From assembly GCA_902591415.1 (NCBI GenBank), contig CACJAU010000001.1:83558-147557 (forward strand): a stretch of 64,000 nt of DNA, given 5' to 3'. Of this stretch, positions 9,798 through 18,925 are shown in pieces. Position 1 is the stretch's first letter. Each line of letters opens with the position of its first letter. The DNA is from an uncultured Pelagibacteraceae bacterium. GTDB taxonomy: Bacteria; Pseudomonadota; Alphaproteobacteria; Pelagibacterales; Pelagibacteraceae. Made by a program: the position numbers and the translations under genes. The notes beneath the pieces were generated by a model. That model did no database searches. It was not told the origin of the DNA and saw only the letters and a program-made list of their open reading frames with translations.

Positions 9798-9874
9798 TGG
9801 TAGCGAGGGGCGGATTCGAACCGCCGACCCCAGGCTTATGAGTCCTGTGCTCTAACCAACTGAGCTACCTCGCC
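9798..9874 (-). tRNA. tRNA-Met (CAT anticodon, elongator-like)
   Basis: Reverse complement GGCGAGGTAGCTCAGTTGGTTAGAGCACAGGACTCATAAGCCTGGGGTCGGCGGTTCGAATCCGCCCCTCGCTACCA folds as a cloverleaf; anticodon loop CTCATAA, CCA encoded. The anticodon stem has an apparent A31-G39 mismatch. tRNA-Ile(CAT) is not formally excluded. Confidence 0.93.
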
Positions 9875-10062
9875 GTCTTAAATATATATTTTATTTACAT
9901 AAGATTAATTGTATTTCAAGACCAATGTTACTTAATTGATATAAATCCTTTAAAATTCCTACAAAAAGTATCTACTCATCAAAATTTAATCTGACTTAGT
10001 CTTTCATGCTTTTTTATTTATTTTTGACTCTATTATGTTTATTAATAAGTGCTTGAATTATT

Positions 10063-11346
10063 ATGCAAGATCTAAAAAAAATTTATAATTGGCTTAAAAA
10101 TCAAAAAAAAAAACAGAAAATAATTATTAAAGAGAAGGATCTTTCACAACTAAAATTATGGAAATATAAATCAAAAAAAATATTTCATACCAGCAAAAAA
10201 TTTTTTAGTATAATTGGAGTAAGAGTTACTTCAAATTTTTACAAACATAAAACTTGGGATCAACCAATAATCTACCAGAACGGTAGTGGAATTTTAGGTA
10301 TTTTAAGAAGGAATATAAGTGGACAACCTGAATATCTTTTGAAGGCCAATGTAGAGCCTGGCAATATAAATAAATTACAAATTTCGCCGACTGTTCAAGC
10401 AACAAAAAGCAATTATACTAGAGTTCACGGAGGAAAAAAAATTAAATATCTAAATAATTTTTTAAAATTTAAAAAATATCTAGTAAATATTAAACAGACA
10501 GAACAAGGCTTTAATTACCTTTTAAAAAAAAATAAAAATATTCTTATTCAATCAAATTCTAAAATTAAAGCTTCAGACCGATACAGATGGATAAAAAGAG
10601 ATAATTTAATTTCAATGATCAAAAAGAAAAATATTTTAAATATGGATACTCTATCTGTTTTTTCATGTTCAATTAAAAAAGATAATTTTGATAAACCTTT
10701 AGTTAATTTGAGTGAAATTAATCTATGGTTAAAAAGAATGAATAAAAAATATTATATAAAAATCAAAAAAATAAATCTTGTTGATATGAAAAATTGGGTT
10801 TTTACTGAAAGAAAAATTTCTCATAATAAAAACTCATATTTTTCAATTATTGGAATAAATGTTCTTGCTAAATCAAGAGAAGTAAGTCATTGGAGTCAGC
10901 CAATTATACAGCATCGTAGTACGCATTTCGCAGGTTTTATTACAAAAAAAATTAATTCTACCGTTCATTATTTAGTAAAATTTATAGTTGAGCCAGGATA
11001 TAAATCAGGAAGTATAACTTGCAGTGTAAAAACCTCAAATATTAGTAATTATAAAAATAATAAAAATTTGTCATTAAAAAGTAAATTATTACTGCAGAAA
11101 TATTTCTTTAATAACAGAAATTGTTCAATAAAATATGACTCTATACAATCACATGAAGGTGGAAGATTTTATAAATCGCAAATTAGATATATGGTTATTG
11201 AAATAAATGATAAAGATATCATTAAAATCGATGAAAATTTTAAATGGATTAGTCAAAATCAAATGATAAGTCTGATTAAAAAAGGATTGCTTGATATTGA
11301 AGCACGCCTATGTTTTGCTTGTCATAATTTTAATAAAATAATTTAA
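10063..11346 (+). CDS. NDP-hexose 2,3-dehydratase (EvaA/SpnO/UrdS-like)
   Basis: Two tandem repeats with W(D/S)QPII, LLKANVEPGN...ISPTVQATKSNYTRVHGGK, HYLVKFIVEPG. Confidence 0.88.
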   Translation: MQDLKKIYNWLKNQKKKQKIIIKEKDLSQLKLWKYKSKKIFHTSKKFFSIIGVRVTSNFYKHKTWDQPIIYQNGSGILGILRRNISGQPEYLLKANVEPGNINKLQISPTVQATKSNYTRVHGGKKIKYLNNFLKFKKYLVNIKQTEQGFNYLLKKNKNILIQSNSKIKASDRYRWIKRDNLISMIKKKNILNMDTLSVFSCSIKKDNFDKPLVNLSEINLWLKRMNKKYYIKIKKINLVDMKNWVFTERKISHNKNSYFSIIGINVLAKSREVSHWSQPIIQHRSTHFAGFITKKINSTVHYLVKFIVEPGYKSGSITCSVKTSNISNYKNNKNLSLKSKLLLQKYFFNNRNCSIKYDSIQSHEGGRFYKSQIRYMVIEINDKDIIKIDENFKWISQNQMISLIKKGLLDIEARLCFACHNFNKII

Positions 11347-11357
11347 AAGATTTACAA

Positions 11358-12269
11358 TTGAAAGTTTTAATTTTAGGATACTCAAATATATTTAGAAAAA
11401 GAATTCTTAATGTTCTTTTAAAAAAGAAAATAAATTTTTGTGTTGCCTCAAAATCAGTCTCGATTAAAAATAAGAATTCATTCGTTAAGTTTAAAAATTA
11501 TAAAGATGCTTTAAATAATTCTAAGGCAAACATAGTATACATTTCTCTTGCTAATTCACTCCACTACATTTGGGCAAAAAGAGCGTTAGAGAAGAATTAT
11601 CATGTAATTGTTGATAAACCGATCACCTTAAAACTTAAAGAAGTTCAGAAACTTTTAAAAATTGCAAAAAAAAGAAATAAACTTTTAGCTGAAGCTACAT
11701 TTTTTAATTTTCATAAGCAATTAACAAAGTCATTAAAAATTTTAAAAAGTGAAAAAAAAATAAAACTCATTAATACAAACTTTATTATACCTCAGCCAAA
11801 ATTAAACTCTTTTCGAATGTCAAAAAAATTTGGTGGAGGTTGTTTAGCTGATATGGGTCCTTATGCAGCAGCTACTGCAAGAATTTTAGGTTCTGGAAAA
11901 TTAATAAATATGACTTCTAATACTTACAAAAATAAGAAAGGATTGATTACCTCATTCAACGTTTCATGTAAATTTAAAAAAAATTACTATTTTGGTTATT
12001 TTAGTTTTGGTGGTGAATACAAAAATAATATGATGTTAATTTCAGAAAAACAAAATATAGAATTAAATAATGTATTCTCACCTCCATCAAACAAAAAATT
12101 AGACGTAATAATAAAAAAAAATAATTCATTAAAAATAAGAAAAGTCGAAAAAGATGATATCTTTAGAAATTTTTTTCAAGAAGTTTTAATGAGTTTAAAG
12201 AAGAACAGATACCAAATTTTTTATAAAAGAATTTTGCTTGATGCAAAGTTTAGAGACAAAATTAGATAA
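11358..12269 (+). CDS. Gfo/Idh/MocA oxidoreductase (candidate dTDP-sugar 3-ketoreductase)
   Basis: YISLANSLHYIWAKRALEKNYHVIVDKPITL, LAEATFFNFH, GGGCLADMGPYAAATAR. Confidence 0.82.
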   Translation: MKVLILGYSNIFRKRILNVLLKKKINFCVASKSVSIKNKNSFVKFKNYKDALNNSKANIVYISLANSLHYIWAKRALEKNYHVIVDKPITLKLKEVQKLLKIAKKRNKLLAEATFFNFHKQLTKSLKILKSEKKIKLINTNFIIPQPKLNSFRMSKKFGGGCLADMGPYAAATARILGSGKLINMTSNTYKNKKGLITSFNVSCKFKKNYYFGYFSFGGEYKNNMMLISEKQNIELNNVFSPPSNKKLDVIIKKNNSLKIRKVEKDDIFRNFFQEVLMSLKKNRYQIFYKRILLDAKFRDKIR

Positions 12270-13091
12270 ATGACAAAAAAATTTACAATTTTTGGTCAAG
12301 GTTTTGTTGGTCAAAATCTCTCAATATTTTTAAAAAAGCGAAAATATAATTTTTTTTTTCCAAAAAAAGGGAGGTTTAAATTTAAAAAAAATCTAAATAA
12401 CATCGTTTTCTGTATTGGTAATCAAAATTGGCTTCAAAACCCAAATTTAACTTATCAAACTAATCTTTCAATAATGGCAAAGGTTTTATTTAATAATAAA
12501 TTTGAGAGTTTTACTCTTATTTCATCGACAAGATTATATTTTGCAAATAAAAAAGATGGCACTGCTGAAAATAATTTTATTAAGATTAATACTAATGAGA
12601 GTAAATTTTTATATAACTCCTTAAAAATTTCAGCAGAAAATTTATGCCTATGTTTGAAGAATAAAAAAATTAAAGTTGTTAGAATATCGAACTTATTTGC
12701 AAATAATTTTACTAATCAAGCCTATATACTTCCAACTATAATAAGAGATTCTATTATAAAAAATAAAATTACTCTTGAATTATCCAATAATTCAACAAAA
12801 GATTTCATACATGTAGATGATGCTTTTAATGTACTAATTAAAATTATCTTTAGTGGTAAGTATAGAATGTATAATATTGCATCAGGAAAAAACGTATACA
12901 TAGGTGATATTCTTAAAAGAATTAAAAAAATCACTAATTGTAAAATTATCAGAAAAAAAAATTATAGAACAATCAAAGAGCCAAAAATTAATATAGGTAG
13001 GATAAAAAAAGAATTTAATTTTAAAACCAAATATAATCTAATAAGTTATATTAATGAACTACTAGATAGTCAAAAAAAATTAATTAAATGA
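12270..13091 (+). CDS. NAD-dependent epimerase/dehydratase (candidate 4-ketoreductase)
   Basis: FGQGFVGQNLS, LISSTRLYF, YNSLK (YxxxK), TKDFIHVDDAF. Confidence 0.75.
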   Translation: MTKKFTIFGQGFVGQNLSIFLKKRKYNFFFPKKGRFKFKKNLNNIVFCIGNQNWLQNPNLTYQTNLSIMAKVLFNNKFESFTLISSTRLYFANKKDGTAENNFIKINTNESKFLYNSLKISAENLCLCLKNKKIKVVRISNLFANNFTNQAYILPTIIRDSIIKNKITLELSNNSTKDFIHVDDAFNVLIKIIFSGKYRMYNIASGKNVYIGDILKRIKKITNCKIIRKKNYRTIKEPKINIGRIKKEFNFKTKYNLISYINELLDSQKKLIK

Positions 13092-13903
13092 AAAATATAA
13101 GTTTATATTGTCTGTCCTTAAAGTATTATAATGTTATTAACAAATTACCTTCATATATAAAACCTCTAGGTCTTGGAAATTATAATTATCCTCATTACTG
13201 GTTATCCGAACAAAAAGGTGAAAGTATTATAGAGTTGAATAAGTACTACGGCCAATATACTGGCATTTATTGGATTTGGAAAAATTTACTTAAAGATAAA
13301 AATGAAGATGATTGGATTGGAACTTGTGAATATAGAAAATTATGGTTGAACAATCTTTATACCAAAAAATTAAAATATACTACAAAAAGCCTTTTTTCTG
13401 ACTTACTAAAAAAAAATAATGAAATTTTCTCAAATGCTGAAGCGGTGCTGGTCCAACCAATTGAATTTAAAAGTGAAGATATAAATCAACAATTTAAAAA
13501 AGTTCATAAAATAGATTTAATAGAGGATAGTAAAAACTTTATAAATGAAGATGAGAAAGAAAAATTCATTTTATTTTTAAAAAAAAATCGTTTAAGTGCA
13601 CCACCTCTTTTTATTACAAAAGTTAAAACTTTTAAAAAATTTTGTGAACATATATTTCCTATACTAAAAAAATCTTACGAATATTTTATGAAAAGAAATT
13701 TGTGCCATGGCTACAATTTGCGTCTCCCTGCTTGTTTCATGGAGAGATATGCATCATATTGGTTTGAAGCAAATTGTAAGGTTAAATACCTTTCGCATGC
13801 GAGATTAGGGGGGGTTATGTTATCTAATAAGATTAACAAATTTATTAATCCTATAAAAATTCCTTTTACTTTAAGAATGTATCCAACTATACACAAATAT
13901 TAA
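13088..13903 (+). CDS. DUF4422-type polysaccharide-associated protein (second copy)
   Basis: QKGESIIELNKYYGQYTGIYWIWKNLLK...WIGTCEYRKLW; C-terminal MERYASYWFEANCKVKYL matches the corresponding part of 8964-9791. Confidence 0.72.
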   Translation: MKNISLYCLSLKYYNVINKLPSYIKPLGLGNYNYPHYWLSEQKGESIIELNKYYGQYTGIYWIWKNLLKDKNEDDWIGTCEYRKLWLNNLYTKKLKYTTKSLFSDLLKKNNEIFSNAEAVLVQPIEFKSEDINQQFKKVHKIDLIEDSKNFINEDEKEKFILFLKKNRLSAPPLFITKVKTFKKFCEHIFPILKKSYEYFMKRNLCHGYNLRLPACFMERYASYWFEANCKVKYLSHARLGGVMLSNKINKFINPIKIPFTLRMYPTIHKY

Positions 13904-13907
13904 AAAT

Positions 13908-15113
13908 ATGAAAATCTACTACGGCAAAGCTGTTTACGATCAAAAAGAAATTTCCGCCTCAGTCAGAGTTTTAAAAAATTCAATGACTTTAATTGACGGA
14001 CCTGCAGTGAAAGAATTGGAAAAAAAAGTCGCTAAAATATTTGGAAAAAAATACGGATTAATGGTGAATTCAGGTTCGTCTGCAAACCTATTGGGTTTGG
14101 CAAGTTATGATTTTAAAAAAGGATCTGAGATAATTACTCCTGCTTTAACTTGGTCGACAACAGTCTCTCCTATTTATCAAGTTGGTTGCATACCTCATTT
14201 TGTTGACGTAGAAAAATATTCTTTTCTTTCAAAAATAGATCAAATTAAAAAAGCTATAAATAAAAAAACTGTTGGAATTATATTGCCAAATTTAGTTGGT
14301 AATGTTTTAGATTGGAAAGAAGTTTATAAAATTGCAAAAAAAAATAAGCTGATTGTCATAGAAGACTCTGCAGACACAATTGGATATACATATAAAAAAA
14401 AACATTTGGGAAAATTTTCTGACGTAACTACAAATAGTTTTTATGCTTCACATGTAATGACTGGAGCAGGTTTCGGGGGAATGGTTTGTTTTAACGATAA
14501 AAAAATATATGAAAAAGCTAAACTATTAAGAGGATGGGGAAGATCATCATCAATTTTTAATGAATCTGAGGGAATAAAAAAAAGGTTTAATCTGAAAATA
14601 GGTGGAATGGCCTATGATGGTAAATATATTTTTTCTGATCTTGGTTATAATTTTCTACCATCTGAAATTTCAGCAGCTTTTGCTCTAGAACAATTAAAAA
14701 AACTAAAAAAGAATATTAAAATCAGAATAAATAATTTTAAAAAATATTATAATTATTTTAAAAAATATCCTAATTTGTTCAATCTTCCCACTCAAAACAA
14801 AAATATAAAAACAGGCTGGCTGTCTTATCCAATTATAATTAATAAAGAATCAAATTTAAAACGAAGTGATTTACAGATTTTCCTAGAAAAAAAAGGTATC
14901 CAAACTCGTCCAATTTTTACAGGAAATCTTTTAAGGCATCCTATGATGAAAAATAAAATTTATAGAAAAGTAAAAAATTCATTTACAAATAGTGATAATG
15001 TAATGAAAAATGGTATTTTAATTGGATGTCACCAAGGATTATCAAAAAAAGAGATTGATTATGTAATAAAACAAGTTGGAAAATTTTTAAAATTTAAAGG
15101 ATTAAATAGTTAG
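13908..15113 (+). CDS. DegT/DnrJ-family PLP enzyme with Lys->His substitution (ColD/RfbH-like sugar 3-dehydratase)
   Basis: NSGSSANLL, EDSADTIGYTY, NSFYASHVMTGAGFGGMV (His where aminotransferases have Lys), FTGNLLRHPMM (cf. AGNxxRxP of ColD/RfbH). Confidence 0.82.
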   Translation: MKIYYGKAVYDQKEISASVRVLKNSMTLIDGPAVKELEKKVAKIFGKKYGLMVNSGSSANLLGLASYDFKKGSEIITPALTWSTTVSPIYQVGCIPHFVDVEKYSFLSKIDQIKKAINKKTVGIILPNLVGNVLDWKEVYKIAKKNKLIVIEDSADTIGYTYKKKHLGKFSDVTTNSFYASHVMTGAGFGGMVCFNDKKIYEKAKLLRGWGRSSSIFNESEGIKKRFNLKIGGMAYDGKYIFSDLGYNFLPSEISAAFALEQLKKLKKNIKIRINNFKKYYNYFKKYPNLFNLPTQNKNIKTGWLSYPIIINKESNLKRSDLQIFLEKKGIQTRPIFTGNLLRHPMMKNKIYRKVKNSFTNSDNVMKNGILIGCHQGLSKKEIDYVIKQVGKFLKFKGLNS

Positions 15114-15287
15114 AATTATTCCAAAAACTGTCACTGCGGAGACTGCAGCTACTCCAAGCGCTAAATTTCTTTTTTTTTCAATTTTTTTTTCGTCATTAAG
15201 TCTAGATAATAAATCAGTTACTTTGACCCTAGACTGAGAATTATTAAAATCGCTTTGATTTTTATCCATGTTAGAATGTATACTCAT
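15102..15287 (-). CDS. Small single-TM hypothetical protein
   Basis: 61-aa ORF with C-terminal hydrophobic helix NLALGVAAVSAVTVFGIILTI; convergent overlap with the preceding ORF. Confidence 0.5.
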   Translation of the reverse strand: MSIHSNMDKNQSDFNNSQSRVKVTDLLSRLNDEKKIEKKRNLALGVAAVSAVTVFGIILTI

Positions 15288-15372
15288 TAATTCATTTAAT
15301 CATAATTACTTAAAATTAATATAAATTTGAGGAGCAAAATGGGTTTGAAAAAAACTCTAGACCCAAAATGAG

Positions 15373-17805
15373 TTAACTTCGCATCAAATTTGATGTTGGA
15401 TCGTGAATTGGCTTCTTTTCTAATTTGATAGCATGTCTTTTTCCCTCTACTTCAATAACAAGATTGTCACAATCTCTTATATCGCTCTTAACATAAGCTA
15501 AGAAAATATTCTTATTATAACAAAAAGAAAAATTTGAACTTGTTGTATAACCTACAATATTTTTATCTTTAAATATTGGCTCATCGTGAAGTAATAAAGG
15601 TCTTCCAGGTTTAAAGTTATATTTAAGAGAAAAAAGTTCTAATTTTTTAATTAAAGGATTAGCTTTTATTTTTTCAAGCTCCTGTCTACCAATAAAATTT
15701 TCTTTTTTTTCAAAATTTACTGCAAATGACAACCCTGACTCAATAGGATTATTTTCTGAGGTGATATCGTGGCCCCAATGAAGAAATTTTTTTTCCAATC
15801 TAAGAATATCTAATGTGTGCATACCTGAATAAGTTAAATTAAATTTTTTACCTAATTTTTTAATATTTTTAAAAATTTTATTAGTTTTTTTTATTGGTAT
15901 ATAAATTTCCCATCCAAGTTCACCTATAAAAGATAATCTTTGAAACCATACCTTGATATTAAAAATATTTAAATATTTTCCTCTGGCAAATGGAAAATCA
16001 TCTTTAGAAAAATAATTTCCAAATAGTTCTGTCAAAAATTTTCTGCTATTAGGGCCAAATAATCCTATACATGAATATTTATCAGTTACATCCTCGAATT
16101 TAACTTTTTTCGTTAAATTTTTTAAAATATGAGATTTATTATGGCTTCTTGCTAAGGCTGGACAAATAATTCTAAAATAATTTTTTTTTAAACAACTTAT
16201 CGTTACATCAGCTTCAATTCCGCCAGACGGATTGAGCATTTGTGTATAAGTAGTTTTTCCTTTAATATTTTTGATATTATTAGCACAAAGATATTGAAGT
16301 TGATCATGCGCATGTTTTCCACTCAAATCGAATTTTACAAACGGTGTTAAATCAAAAAAACCCAAATTTTTTCTAGTATTAATACACTCTTTTTTTGCTG
16401 CCGGATACCAGTTTTGGTATCCAAAACTATATTTATAAGTTGGTCTTTTTTTTTTTGAAAACCACATTGGTCTTTCGTAACCAGCCATTTGACCAAAACA
16501 TGCACCTAATTTTTTTAAATCTTTATGGTAAGGTAAAAGTTTAATATTTCTTGAAGTTTTTAACTGCTTATAAGGCCAATGCATTTTAAAAAGATTTCCT
16601 AGTGTTTCTGTTGTCCTTTCCTTAATAAACTTTAAAGAAGAATTAAATTTTTCAAATCTTTTAACATCAAGACTTAAAAAATCTTGATTTGTATGACCTT
16701 TTATCATCCATTCAGCAACTGCTTGACCTGCTCCACCGGATGAACCGATGCCAATACTATTAAATCCACAACAAACATATAAATTTTTAATTTCCTCTGT
16801 TTCGCCTATTAGGAAATTACTGTCTGGTGTGAAAGACTCAGGACCTGAAAAATACTTCTCTATTTTTAAATTTTTGATTGATGGAATTCTTTTTGCGGCT
16901 AATTGAAGAAGCATTTGTGAGTACTTTTTATCAACTTTAAACTCTCCAAAAGAGAAATTATTTGGGACTTTACCAGTTTTTTTAAAAGCATTTCTGGCAT
17001 TAGGTTCAAAAATACCAAGCATAATTTTTCCGTGATATTCTCTGGCATATAAATATGTATCTGGATCTCTAAATGTTGGAAGAACTTTTGGTAAATATTT
17101 ATAGTTTTCAGTAATCATATAAAAATGTTCATTAGGGTAAAGTGGAATACTTACTCCAGCAGCTTCACCTATCTGCCTTGACCACATTCCAGCACATAAA
17201 ACTACGTACTCACAATTTATTGTTCCAAGATTGGTCTTAACCCCCCTTATCTGATTGCCTCTTTTAATAATCTTTTCTAATTTGCATTTTTCAAAAATCT
17301 TTGCCCCTTTGATTTTAGCTGCGATTGAGATATTTTTTGTTAAAATTTCTGGATCAGCTTGACCGTCTTCCGGTATATATAAACCACTTAATACATCTTT
17401 ATTTTTTGCAATCGGATAAAGTGTTTTAAATTTATTTTTATCAATTAACTCTATATTAAGATCAAATAATTTAGACATAGTTTTTTGTCTAAGAAATTCT
17501 TGATGTCTTGCTCTCGAAGTTGCAATATTTATCGTGCCTGTTTGTTTAAAACTATTATCAAGGCCAGTAATTTTTTTTAAATCATTGTAAAATTTTACTG
17601 AATTTTTTCTAATTTTCGTTATTTGTGGAGTTGTTCCTAATTGGGTAACCATTCCAGCTGCATGCCAAGTGGTGCCTGAGGTTAGTTGGTCACGCTCAAT
17701 TAATACTGTGTCCCAGCCATTGTTCGCTAAATGGTAAGCGGTAGAACAACCTGCTATACCTCCACCAATCACAACCACTTTTGACTCGTGTGGTAATGAT
17801 CTCAT
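15373..17805 (-). CDS. FAD-dependent dehydrogenase with C-terminal GcvT-like domain (dimethylglycine/sarcosine dehydrogenase family)
   Basis: VVVIGGGIAGCSTAYHLANNGW, TSGTTWHAAGMVTQ, GFFDLTPFVKFDLSG, GELGWEIYIP. Confidence 0.9.
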   Translation of the reverse strand: MRSLPHESKVVVIGGGIAGCSTAYHLANNGWDTVLIERDQLTSGTTWHAAGMVTQLGTTPQITKIRKNSVKFYNDLKKITGLDNSFKQTGTINIATSRARHQEFLRQKTMSKLFDLNIELIDKNKFKTLYPIAKNKDVLSGLYIPEDGQADPEILTKNISIAAKIKGAKIFEKCKLEKIIKRGNQIRGVKTNLGTINCEYVVLCAGMWSRQIGEAAGVSIPLYPNEHFYMITENYKYLPKVLPTFRDPDTYLYAREYHGKIMLGIFEPNARNAFKKTGKVPNNFSFGEFKVDKKYSQMLLQLAAKRIPSIKNLKIEKYFSGPESFTPDSNFLIGETEEIKNLYVCCGFNSIGIGSSGGAGQAVAEWMIKGHTNQDFLSLDVKRFEKFNSSLKFIKERTTETLGNLFKMHWPYKQLKTSRNIKLLPYHKDLKKLGACFGQMAGYERPMWFSKKKRPTYKYSFGYQNWYPAAKKECINTRKNLGFFDLTPFVKFDLSGKHAHDQLQYLCANNIKNIKGKTTYTQMLNPSGGIEADVTISCLKKNYFRIICPALARSHNKSHILKNLTKKVKFEDVTDKYSCIGLFGPNSRKFLTELFGNYFSKDDFPFARGKYLNIFNIKVWFQRLSFIGELGWEIYIPIKKTNKIFKNIKKLGKKFNLTYSGMHTLDILRLEKKFLHWGHDITSENNPIESGLSFAVNFEKKENFIGRQELEKIKANPLIKKLELFSLKYNFKPGRPLLLHDEPIFKDKNIVGYTTSSNFSFCYNKNIFLAYVKSDIRDCDNLVIEVEGKRHAIKLEKKPIHDPTSNLMRS

Positions 17806-17806
17806 T

Positions 17807-18925
17807 TTAACTTTTTAATAAATCAGATGCTGGCGTATATTTTAAATTAAAAGCATCAGATACACCTTTAAAAGTAATGTTTCCCCTATAAACATTAAGA
17901 CCTGCTAAAAAGTTTTTATTCTCTGTTAAAGTTTTTTTATAGCCCTGATCAGCTAATTTTAATAAAAGTGGTAATGTAGCCTTATTTAAAGCCATTGTTG
18001 ATGTTCTCGGTACTCCACCAGGCATGTTGGCTACACAGTAATGAACGACATCATCAACTAAATACGTTGGATTTGCATGAGTAGTAGGTTTGCTTGTTTC
18101 TACGCATCCACCTTGGTCGATTGCTACATCCACAATTACTGATCCCCTTTTCATGGATTTTATCATCTCTTTAGTTACTAATTTAGGTGCTTCTGCACCA
18201 GGAATTAAAACTCCACCAACTAATAAATCACATTTAGAAATTAATTTTTTCAAATCTATTTTATCACTTTCTGTTGGAATAATTTTATCTCCAAATTGTT
18301 TGTGAAGTTCTTCTAATCTTTTTTTTGATTTATCAACCACAAAAACATTTCCTCTCATGCCTGTTGCGATAATTGCAGCATTTTCTCCAACAACACCGCC
18401 TCCAAGAATAACAACATTAGCAGGATCAACCCCTGGTGCACCTCCTATTAATAAACCTCTCCCTTTTTGATTTTTTTCTAGAGCATGTGCCCCAGCTTGA
18501 ACTGACATTCTGCCTGCTACTGCACTCATAGGAGCTAATAATGGCAATCGACCATTATCATCCGTAACTGTTTCATACGCTATACAAATAGATTTTGTTT
18601 TCATTAAACCCAAGGTTAATTCTTTTGCTGCTGCTAAATGAAGATAGGTATAAATAATTTGACCCTCTCTAATCATTTTGACCTCTTTCATTTGAGGTTC
18701 TTTAACTTTAACAATTATTTCAGCTTTTTTAAATATTTCCGCAGGTGTATTGATGATTATCGCTCCGGCTTTTAAATAATCGTCATTAGTAAATCCAGCT
18801 TCAAATCCACCATTATTTTCAACTAGTACTTCATGATTTCTATCTGTTAGGGCTTTAACACTTTCAGGTGTTAATCCGATCCTATGCTCTTGAAGCTTAA
18901 TTTCTTTTGGAACTCCAACGATCAT
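17807..18925 (-). CDS. ald: Alanine dehydrogenase
   Basis: MIVGVPKEIKLQEHRIGLTPESV, MSAVAGRMSVQAGAHALEK, VDVAIDQGGCVETSKPTTH, YCVANMPGGVPRTST. Confidence 0.95.
   Translation of the reverse strand: MIVGVPKEIKLQEHRIGLTPESVKALTDRNHEVLVENNGGFEAGFTNDDYLKAGAIIINTPAEIFKKAEIIVKVKEPQMKEVKMIREGQIIYTYLHLAAAKELTLGLMKTKSICIAYETVTDDNGRLPLLAPMSAVAGRMSVQAGAHALEKNQKGRGLLIGGAPGVDPANVVILGGGVVGENAAIIATGMRGNVFVVDKSKKRLEELHKQFGDKIIPTESDKIDLKKLISKCDLLVGGVLIPGAEAPKLVTKEMIKSMKRGSVIVDVAIDQGGCVETSKPTTHANPTYLVDDVVHYCVANMPGGVPRTSTMALNKATLPLLLKLADQGYKKTLTENKNFLAGLNVYRGNITFKGVSDAFNLKYTPASDLLKS

Noticed and set aside
15311-15372. Weak hairpin TGGGTTTG...TAGACCCA near the end of the FAD/GcvT gene
   Set aside because: Short stem with wobble pairs and no clear T-tract; not supported as a terminator.
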